A DNA stretch of 64,000 bases from Nemania diffusa (taxonomy: Eukaryota > Ascomycota > Sordariomycetes > Xylariales > Xylariaceae): positions 2,726,001-2,790,000 of the forward strand of contig JBBPUQ010000010.1 of the NCBI GenBank assembly GCA_038501195.1, read 5' to 3'. Positions 49,001 to 59,500 of the stretch are shown in pieces; positions within the stretch are counted from its first letter, which is position 1; each line of letters starts with the position of its first letter. The translations under genes were made by a program, and so were the position numbers. Below the pieces are notes generated by a model. That model searched no databases. It saw only the letters and a list, made by a program, of their open reading frames with translations, and was not told where the DNA came from.

Positions 49001-50170
49001 AAATTGAACATATTTGCAGTTTTGATTTAATTAATATATACATATATAATTTATATAATAATTATATAAGTTTTATTAATTAAGTTTTTGCTTTTTTTGC
49101 TATTGTAAACTAAGTATATAAAAACTATATAAAAGTAAACATAAGTTTTTTTAAGTAAATTACTTTAAAAAATAATATATTAGCAAATATTTTATTTATT
49201 AATATTTATGTACTTTTTATTTTAAACGATATTATTAAATATTATAAAGTTAAAGCTAATAATAGTTTAACAATTAATATTAGTACAACATTTTATATTT
49301 GTAACAAAAAAAATAAAAATTTAAAAAAAGCTTAAAAAATTTAACTAGTTTTAAATATTTTAAAACTAATTAGTTGCAAATTAAAAAACAAAAAAGCAAA
49401 TATAACAGTTTTAATTGCAACTAAAACAGTTATAAATAATAAAATTTAAATCAAACAAAAATATATAAACAAACTACAAATTAAAAAAAATATAATTAAT
49501 TAAATTTATAAATATAAATATAATTATTAATATAAAATTATTATAAAGCTAATATATAATTTGTTTTTAATACTAGCGTTTAAACTAATATATAGTAAAG
49601 CAAATATTAACAAATTTGATTTTATTAAAACTTATATAAGCTATTTTAAAATAGCTATAGCTTTGCTTGTTATAAATAATTACAGTAAATTAAACTTGAT
49701 TAAATCAAACTATTAAAAAAAAATAATAAGTAAAAAAGCTTGTAGTTTATTTAATTAAAAATTTAATAGTTTAAATAAACTGCTGCTACTATAAAAAGCT
49801 TTAAATATATTAAATATATTTGCAACTAATATATACAACTTTAATTGTAAGCGTTTTAGTAATATTTTAAATAAGAAATAAGCAGTAAAAAAAACTGCGA
49901 AATAAGTAAATGTTTTATTAATAAAAACAAAAGTTAAAATATAAAGTTTGTAGCAACATATTTGTTTAATAATTAAAACTTTTTAATATAAAGTTTTAAA
50001 ATTATAATATATTTTTTTATTTTTAAATTATTTTAACTATATTTTATATTTAATTTATAAATTTTGTAAAATTAAACTTGTAAATATTAAATATATATTA
50101 TTATATATTAATTACTTTAGTAATAATTTTAATAAAACATTTTTATTGTTTTTTTAAAAATAAATTTATT
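46021..50170. other. AT-rich block, left zone, with biased residual G/C
   Basis: About 4.1 kb of DNA close to 90% A+T, full of stops in every frame. Remaining C is nearly always preceded by A or G, as in AAC, TAC, AGC and TGC; TC, CC and their complements GA, GG are scarce. There is no gene. This is consistent with old, heavily C-to-T mutated repeat DNA; the original sequence cannot be recognised. Confidence 0.75.
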
Positions 50171-50204
50171 GAAATTTTATTAAAAAATTTTAAAATAATA
50201 TTAA

Positions 50205-51655
50205 ATATTAATAAATAATAAATAAATATAATAAATAAATAATAATAAATATAATAATAATAAATAAATAATAATAATTAATAAATAATAATAAATATAA
50301 TAATAATAAATAAATAATAATAATTAATAAATAATAATAAATATAATAATAATAAATAAATAATAATAATTAATAAATAATAATAAATATAATAATAATA
50401 AATAAATAATAATAATTAATAAATAATAATAAATATAATAATAATAAATAAATAATAATAATTAATAAATAATAATAAATATAATAATAATAAATAAATA
50501 TAATAAATAAATAATAATAAATAATAAAAAATAATAAAAAATAAAATAAATAATAATAATAAATAAATATAGTAAATAAATAATAATAAATAATAAATAA
50601 TAATAAATAAATAATAATAAATAATAAATAATAATAAATATAATAATAATAAAAATAATAATAATAAATAAATAATAATAAATAATAAATAATAATAAAT
50701 ATAATAATAATAAAAATAATAATAATAAATAAATAATAATAAATATAATAATAATAAATAAATAATAATAATTAATAAATAATAATAAATATAATAATAA
50801 TAAATAAATAATAATAATTAATAAATAATAATAAATATAATAATAATAAATAAATAATAATAATTAATAAATAATAATAAATATAATAATAATAAATAAA
50901 TAATAATAATTAATAAATAATAATAAATATAATAATAATAAATAAATATAATAAATAAATAATAATAAATAATAAAAAATAATAAAAAATAAAATAAATA
51001 ATAATAATAAATAAATATAGTAAATAAATAATAATAAATAATAAATAATAATAAATAAATAATAATAAATAATAAATAATAATAAATATAATAATAATAA
51101 AAATAATAATAATAAATAAATAATAATAAATAATAAATAATAATAAATATAATAATAATAAAAATAATAATAATAAATAAATAATAATAAATATAATAAT
51201 AATAATAAATAAATAATAATAATTAATAAATAATAATAAATATAATAATAATAAATAAATAATAATAATTAATAAATAATAATAAATATAATAATAATAA
51301 ATAAATAATAATAATTAATAAATAATAATAAATATAATAATAATAAATAAATAATAATAATTAATAAATAATAATAAATATAATAATAATAAATAAATAT
51401 AATAAATAAATAATAATAAATAATAAAAAATAATAAAAAATAAAATAAATAATAATAATAAATAAATATAGTAAATAAATAATAATAAATAATAAATAAT
51501 AATAAATAAATAATAATAAATAATAAATAATAATAAATATAATAATAATAAAAATAATAATAATAAATAAATAATAAATAATAATAAATATAATAATAAT
51601 AAAAATAATAATAATAAATAAATAATAATAAATAAATATAATAAATAAATAATAA
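50205..51655. repeat. Nested AT satellite: 46-bp units in ~450-bp higher-order repeats
   Basis: Only A and T except three G. The pair TT in the ATTAAT element recurs every 46 bp at 50278, 50324, 50370, 50416 and 50462; again at 50772-50910 (four times) and 51223-51361 (four times). The single G in ATATAGTAAAT occurs at 50572, 51020 and 51471, so the larger unit repeats at 448 and 451 bp. Three higher-order copies are therefore present, each containing 46-bp units plus a longer variable segment. Confidence 0.9.
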
Positions 51656-51657
51656 TA

Positions 51658-52177
51658 ATAATAAATAATAAATAATAAATAATAAATAATAAATAATAAA
51701 TAATAAATAATAAATAATAAATAATAAATAATAAATAATAAATAATAAATAATAAATAATAAATAATAAATAATAAATAATAAATAATAAATAATAAATA
51801 ATAAATAATAAATAATAAATAATAAATAATAAATAATAAATAATAAATAATAAATAATAAATAATAAATAATAAATAATAAATAATAAATAATAAATAAT
51901 AAATAATAAATAATAAATAATAAATAATAAATAATAAATAATAAATAATAAATAATAAATAATAAATAATAAATAATAAATAATAAATAATAAATAATAA
52001 ATAATAAATAATAAATAATAAATAATAAATAATAAATAATAAATAATAAATAATAAATAATAAATAATAAATAATAAATAATAAATAATAAATAATAAAT
52101 AATAAATAATAAATAATAAATAATAAATAATAAATAATAAATAATAAATAATAAATAATAAATAATAAATAATAAAT
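51658..52177. repeat. Perfect heptanucleotide array (ATAAATA)n
   Basis: About 74 uninterrupted copies of the 7-bp unit ATAAATA, with no G or C and no visible mismatch; it directly follows the higher-order array. Confidence 0.9.
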
Positions 52178-54963
52178 ATATTTAATATTAATAAGTTTTT
52201 TTATAAATTTTGTTATATATAATAAATTTTATAAAAATAAATTAATAATATTTAAATTTAAAAAAATTTAAATAATTTTAATTAAAAATTAAATATAACA
52301 AATATATTATTATAATTATTATAAAAATATAATAGTTTTAAAATATTTTTAATATAAATTAATAATATATATAAATATAAATAATTAATTAAAATTTTAA
52401 ATATATATTATTTATTTAATATTATAATTATAAATATATAAATATTAATTAATAAATTTAAAAAATAAATATAAATTAATAAAATTATTAAATTATATTT
52501 ATTTAAAATAAAAATATTATAAATATATTTTTAAAAAAAACTAATTTTAAAAATATTATAAAATATAATAAATATATTTTATTTTTAATAATATATTTTA
52601 AAAGTAATTATTTATTAAAAAATATTATTTTATATAAACATTATATAAATATATTTTAATATATTTATATTTTAATGTTTTATATTATAAATAAATAATT
52701 ATTATAAATTAATATTTAGTTTATTATTAAATAAATATAAATTTTTTTAAAAAAAAGCTTTTATTTAAAACTATATTAATTATTTAAAAAAAATAAACAA
52801 ATATTTATATAAAAAACAAAATATAAATATAAAATTAATATTTAATTATATATTATAAAATAAATAAATATATTTTATAAAAAATATAATATATTTATTT
52901 TAAATTAAAAAAATAATTAAAAGTTTTAATATAATAATAATATTTATAAAATATTAATTTTATAATTAAAATAATTTATATTATAATTAAATTAATTAAA
53001 ATTTATATATTAAATATATTTATTTTATTTTTATTATTATAATAAAATATAATTATATATTATAAAAAAAGTTTAAAAATTTTAATTATTAATTTAATTA
53101 TTTAAATGTTTTAAATTTAATATAAAAATTAAATATAATTTAATTTATAAATTATAATTAATAATAAATAAATTATTAAATAATTATTTTTATATATAAA
53201 TATTTTATTTTAAATTATTTAATTTTTAAAGTTTAGTTTAATTTAATTTTAATAAATATAATTTAATAAATAATTATAAATATTTTAAATTAAATAATTA
53301 AATTTTATAATTTATTATTTATAATATTAAAGTTTAAATTATATTTTATATTAAATATTATAAAAAATTATAATTAATATAATATATTAATTTAATTATA
53401 TTACTATTATAAAGTTATAATAACTTTATAATATAAAAAAATAATAATTTAATTTATATTTTAAATTATATATTAATATAAAAAATTAAATTATTAAATT
53501 TTTAATTTTTTAAATAAAATATATTAATAATTATAAATATTAATATTTATAAAAATAAAATAAAATAAAAATTAATTATAAAATATAACTAATATAATAT
53601 TATAAAAAATTATTTATATAATAAAAATTAAAAATATTAAAATATAATATAAATAAATTAATTAATAAATTATAATTAATATAATAATATTATAATATAT
53701 ATTTATATTTAATATAAATAAAAATATAATTATTATTTTAATAATATTTTAAATAATATATATAAATAAATAATTTTAAATATAATAAATATATTAATTT
53801 TATTATATAAAAATTAAATTATATTATTAATATTTTCTTTTTATAATATTTTAAATTTAAATAAAGTTTTATTATTATAATATTATTATTTATTAATAAT
53901 AAATAAATTTAAAATATTTATTTTAAATTTTTAATTTATTAATATTTTATAATATTGTTATTATTTTATATATATTAATTAATTTATAAATAAAATATTA
54001 TTAATTTTAAAAAATATATAAAATTATTTAATATAATAAATTAATTAATTTATTTTTATAATTAATTTTTTTTAATATAAAATATAAATTTAAAATTAAA
54101 TTTGATTTTAAGTTTTATATATTAATAAAATATTTATATTAATTTTATAATTAATATTAATAATAAAACAATTTAATTTTTCAAAATATTAAAATATTTA
54201 TATTTTTTTATATTGTTTTTATAATAATTTTATAAATTTATTTATAATTTTTTATTAATTAATAAATATTTTTATATTATTTAATTATATAATATTATTA
54301 TTAAGTTTATATTTTAAAATTTTTAATATATATAATTATTATTAAAATTATATATATAAATAATTAAAATAACTTATAAAAATTTAAATATATATTTAAT
54401 TTTTTATTTTTTTATTAATATATATAATATATAAATTTTATTTATATATTAATAAAACTTTAATTATATATATTTAAATATATTTATATAAATTAAATTA
54501 AAAAATAATAATATATTAATTTAATTATTTATTAATTTTAATTATTTTATAATATTTATATTTTTTAAAAATAATATTATAATAATTATTAATTATATAA
54601 TTTTTGAATTTTTTTAAAATATATATAATATATAATATATAAAATATAATAATTTTAATAAAAAAAATATAATATAATTTATTAATATTTATAAAATTTA
54701 TAAATTATATATATATATATATATAATATTTTATTAATATTAATTAATAATTATAAAATATAAATATAAATTAATAATTATATTTATATTAAAAATTAAT
54801 TATAATTAAAAATAATTTTTATAATATATTATTAAGTTATTATTTTAATTATTTTAATTATTTTTATATTTATTATTATTTATATTTAAAATAATAATAA
54901 TAAATATAAATTAATAAATTAATAACTTTATATAATAAAAATAAATTTAATTATAAAAATATA
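52178..54963. other. AT-rich block, near-pure A+T
   Basis: About 2.8 kb with only occasional G or C (for example AGTTT, AACAAA, AACTT). No genes. A (TA)n run lies near 54,702-54,723. It continues on the far side of the retrotransposon, which was inserted into it. Confidence 0.8.
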
Positions 54964-54968
54964 ATTAA
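54964..54968 (+). repeat. Target-site duplication, left copy (ATTAA)
   Basis: ATTAA directly before the left LTR, repeated directly after the right LTR. Confidence 0.88.
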
Positions 54969-55276
54969 TGTTGGACCAATGACCTGACAGGACCTGTACG
55001 TACGCACTAGGTGCGTACGACCAGGACCTGAACCAGGACCCTTATCAGGTAACCGAATAGATAAGGAATACAGGGACCCACTGGGATCCACAGGACCCAC
55101 AGGTCCCACGCACACACACATGTAAATAACCTGCGTACGACCCTTCTGGTCGTACTTCCCTTTGTAGAATACACACACGAATCAATACAGAACCTTAGGA
55201 CCTGGAAACAGACCCCAAACCCCACGGATTACTCCGAATCCTATTGTGTACGTACGTACGAAGAGTTCCACCAACA
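54969..55276 (+). repeat. Left LTR (308 bp)
   Basis: Bounded by the inverted ends TGTTGG and CCAACA; same length and apparently same sequence as 60576-60883. Contains five CGTACG sites, including CGTACGTACG just before the end. The LTR should carry promoter and polyadenylation signals; no clear TATA box was found. Confidence 0.96.
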
Positions 55277-55283
55277 CTGATCA

Positions 55284-55304
55284 GTGATTGCGGGACGCGA
55301 TCAC
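55284..55304 (+). other. Hairpin at the expected primer-binding site
   Basis: GTGATTGCG and CGCGATCAC form a nine-pair stem (one U-G pair in RNA) around a GGA loop, starting 8 bases after the left LTR. I recognise no tRNA-complementary primer-binding site in the adjoining sequence. Confidence 0.6.
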
Positions 55305-55595
55305 AGATTAGCAAAGTGAAGAGGCGGAGACCGGTTATTGTCAAGAATAACCTCCGTGCTACATCCTTTTTCCTTTCGTACGAGAAGTGGATTACCATTC
55401 TCGTCGATTGGCTGAAGACGCGTTGAATTGACCGTCGGACGAACAAGGCCTAACTATCGTAGAGTTGAAGTTTCCTCTGCAATAGTCTGGTTGACCCTCG
55501 TACGAAGATCAACAAGACTGTGAGCCATTTCACACACCTACCCTTCCAACTACCCTACCTACCCTACAACCCCTACCCTCCTACCTTCCACAATC

Positions 55596-56537
55596 ATGTC
55601 AACACCGACGACAAGAGCAGCAGCGGCAGCGGCAGCTGCGGCAGCTGAACAAGCTCAAAACGACAATCCGGCAGCTTCGTACGATGAAGATGACTTTACG
55701 TACGAAGATATGGCCGAAGGCAGCAGCATCCAAATGAAAATTTGGAAGAAAGAGACAGATCCGAAGTATTGGGATACGACCATTGACCCTAATACCCCTT
55801 CGGAACCTATAAAATTGACAACATACTTCGCACGATGCCTACACGACTACATACGACTGAAAGTCGAAGGCGAACAGCTCGTACGAACATTTGCAATGGA
55901 CTTTGACGGATGGACAAGATCTATGTTCGTAAATGTCAGTCGTACGTTCAAACAAGAATTTGGCATTATGGTCGGACGTAACTTAGGTACCCGACTGCGC
56001 GGTACAACATACGATGACAAGTTTATCTACATTCTCAAGAAATATAGAGACGACGATGATGACGAGTCGGACGATGATATGTCCGTACGAACGGCACCAG
56101 CTCCGGCATCTACACCGGCGAGCATATTAGAACCTCCCGTCGTACGAACGGATCTTTTGGCACCACAACCGGCTGCACCAAGACCAGCGACACCAGCACG
56201 CCATGCGGTGCCTGGTACAAATGATCAAGTACCCAGTCCCTTCGTACGAACAGGAACCCAAGAACCTGTACCTACCCCCGGGATTCCCACTGCGCATCCT
56301 GCGCCCCTACCCACGTACGAAGATCGGTCGTACGAACTTCCCCTACCCGGATTATTTACAATAGTCCGATTGAAACAGCCCAATTCACTGCGTTTACCAA
56401 GGTATGGCGATCCGACTGGAACTACAGCGGTAAGCCGTACGACATATTGTACGACAAGGCTCGAATCTTTATTTCGACGTGCCGTCGACTCGGAATTACT
56501 GAAGGACAGTACTACGCAGTATTTCCTTCCGTACTAA
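55596..56537 (+). CDS. gag: Retrotransposon gag, N-terminal frame
   Basis: Open frame of 313 codons starting at the first good ATG after a C/T/A-rich leader (CACCTACCC-type, G-poor). It opens with an Ala-rich run, then an acidic stretch, a more globular middle (YFARCLHDYIRLKVEGEQLV) and a Pro/Ala-rich linker. The last ~40 codons look non-native: gag-like sequence continues instead in the overlapping frame that starts upstream of 56447. The change lies around 56,415-56,425, next to YGDPTG, where the second frame continues with NYSGKPYD. It corresponds to a -1 change, most simply loss of one base in a run of A. Confidence 0.88.
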   Translation: MSTPTTRAAAAAAAAAAEQAQNDNPAASYDEDDFTYEDMAEGSSIQMKIWKKETDPKYWDTTIDPNTPSEPIKLTTYFARCLHDYIRLKVEGEQLVRTFAMDFDGWTRSMFVNVSRTFKQEFGIMVGRNLGTRLRGTTYDDKFIYILKKYRDDDDDESDDDMSVRTAPAPASTPASILEPPVVRTDLLAPQPAAPRPATPARHAVPGTNDQVPSPFVRTGTQEPVPTPGIPTAHPAPLPTYEDRSYELPLPGLFTIVRLKQPNSLRLPRYGDPTGTTAVSRTTYCTTRLESLFRRAVDSELLKDSTTQYFLPY

Positions 56538-59500
56538 AAGAAAGAGCCGAACAGTACTATCTCAACTACATTGGTCCGACACGTAGATGGGACGAAATTT
56601 ATACAATGCTCGACAATCACTTTAATACGACAGTTAACCATAGTCAGTACTGGACCGACTGGACGACTACTACCTTCGTACGAATGAAACAAGACAATCC
56701 GACGAAGACAATGCCTGAAGTATTAGAGACTATGATCGACAAGCTCCAACTTACGCAACGTGCCCTAGGACCTGGCTACCATGGAGAAATACCACTTCAT
56801 ACAGCAGTCGTACGAGCATGCTCTGGCGTACCCGAGCTCGAACCTGCCCTGATTAGTCAGAAACCTACGTGCGAAGCACTGTTTTCTGACCTGCGGGCAG
56901 CGCTGCAGGTTTCTCTCAATCGAGAGGTAAACCACTATCGTACGACAGACGTTCACTTCGTCGACAGACGGTATAATACCAAGTACCCGAAACGATCGTA
57001 CGGTTATAGCCCCAAGAAGAATTTTCGTCGAGGACCACAGCGATCGTACGATAAGAATAACAGAAGTGACAAGAAGTGCTTTATTTGCAAGAAGCCTGGT
57101 TGTTGGTCCACCAACCACAGCCAACAGGAAAGATCGAAGGCAAGAGAGCAATATCTTGCTGCGTGCGATACCCTAGAGCAAAAAGCCCCATCGTACGAAG
57201 AGTATGATGCATTTGTACTGGACTACGAAGGTGATGAGGACCTTCCGTACGACAATGAATCTGATGACGACCTGGATTCTGAGACCGGAAACGAAACAGT
57301 CCAATTCTTGATGGATTCAGCATATCTCCATCGTACGACAGGAGAAGACATATATGCCCAAGACCAAACGTCGACATCAGACAATTTCCACTTGGACAGC
57401 CAATATAGTACGAAATACCAAGGTATCCTATGGGATACTGGCGCAGCTAAGGTTTCGACTACTGGAAAAGCCCAAGCCGAAGCTTTCGTACGAGAGAACC
57501 CTTCCGTACGAATAGACTGGACCCCGGGCAGTGCAGCAATTCGATTCGGTGGTATCAAAGGCCTTGAAGCTATAGGTACTATGACGATTCCAACGTCGAT
57601 TGGACCGATTGAATTCCACATTCTAGACGCACCGACCCCGTTCCTACTGTCGCTGCAAGACGCAGATCGACTGCACGCTTATTTCAACAACGTACAGGAC
57701 GTGATCGTACGACAGGATGGTACAACAGTACCAATCGTACGAAAATGGGGACACCCGTTTTTCGACGTCAGCCGATCGGAAGCCGCAGGTTACTTCACAG
57801 AACAGGAGCTCCGAAGGTTACATCGTCGATTTGGACACCCTCGTACGGAGAGACTTGTGAAGTTACTGCGAGAGGCTGGACATGATGACATTAACGTCTC
57901 AGTACTTCGAGAAATCAAGAAGTTTTGCCACCATTGTCAATCGTACGACCAAGCTCCAAGAAGATTTAAGTTTTCGCTGAAAGACGAATGCAATTTCAAC
58001 TACGAAATAGTTATCGACGTCGTACAGATCAACGGACGACCGACTTTACACGTAATCGATACGAGTACTTCGTTTCAAGCAGCTAAATTTCTGAAGTCTT
58101 TGAGTGCGTACGATACTTGGGACGCACTATGCCAATGTTGGATTTTGGTATACCAAGGGCCACCCGATTACATCGTACACGATCCCGGTACGAATTTTTC
58201 GTCCGAAGAATTTCGCAATAACGTACGACTAGTCGGAGCTTCGTGCAAAGAAATGCCTGTCGAAGCACACTGGGCCGTCGGAAAAGTCGAACGGGCACAT
58301 GCACCACTCCGTCGTACGTTTGATATTTTGTACAAAGAAATCGGTCACTGTACGGACGAAGAAACAGTACTGCAAATGGCTATAAAAGCTTTAAACGATA
58401 CAGCTGGACCGAACGGTCTCGTACCTACTCTACTAGTCTTTGGAGCCTACCCCAGAATCAACGGCGATTCACCCCCTTCGCCGGAAATTACCCAAAGAGC
58501 GGAAGCCGTACGAAAAGCTATGAAGATGTTGAGAAGTATTCGTACGAAAGTTGATATCGACCGAGCTATACAAACCAGAAACGGACCAGCATCATCGTAC
58601 GAAGTACTTTCCCTACCCCTCCAGAGTGAAGTTATGGTATGGAGAGAACGAAAAGGCTGGACAGGACCGTATAAGATTTCTGCGATCGAAAATCGTGACA
58701 TTACGGTCGATATGACGAACGGACCGGCCAAGTTCCGTTGCACACAGGTCAAGCCATACTACCGGCAAGAAGCTATGCCTGACCCATCGTACGAAGAGAA
58801 TGACCCTTCGTACGACCCTCTCCAGGCTGTTGAACAGCCGCAACCCCGACGCAGAGGCAGACCGAGGAAGTCACCTGCACCCACTGGCGACCAATACCTT
58901 GCACCGAAAGAAGTCAACGATTACGCTCTAGCCGTACGACTGAGACAGGACGGTGTAATTACTACACCCGGCGCACCCTTTGAACAATCAGACGCAGCCG
59001 AAATAGACGCGCTGGCAACCCAGGGTGTATTTCAGTTCGTACGATATAACCCGGACCAACATGACCAAATGAGAATTTTCCGGACTAGGCTCGTACGAGA
59101 AGTCAAAGGTAAAACGACCAAGCCGTACGAAAAGTCCAGATTAGTTGTACAAGGTTATAGAGACGACGACAAAGTCCGAATTCTTACGCAAGCACCGACA
59201 ATCCAGCGTATGAGTCAACGGTTTATCATGGCTTTGGGACCGTCGCTAATTCAAGACTACGGCATGCACGCGGAGCTGCGAGACATCTCTCAAGCATATA
59301 CACAGTCGTACGACAAGTTGAACCGAGAGATTTATGCCTATTTGCCGAAGGAACTGGAAAACAGGTACCCGGCAGGCACTATGTTTCGGATCGTACGACC
59401 ATTATATGGATTGGCTGAGTCAGGATTATACTGGTATAAGACCTACCACAGACATCACTGCCAGGAATTAGGCATGAAAGTGTCTACGTACGACCCATGT

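Noticed and set aside
50205..52177. A/T repeats as a CRISPR array
   Set aside because: Units are direct tandem satellites with no spacers, in a eukaryotic genome.
46021..54963. Integrated mitochondrial DNA as source of the AT-rich block
   Set aside because: No mitochondrial gene, tRNA or rRNA fragment is seen, and stops fill every frame.
54951..55225. Antisense frames in the left LTR, repeated in the right LTR
   Set aside because: They appear twice only because the LTRs are repeats; no motif.
56430..56447. GTAAGC as a possible intron donor in gag
   Set aside because: The gag-like run NYSGKPYD continues straight through it, so splicing there would delete conserved sequence.
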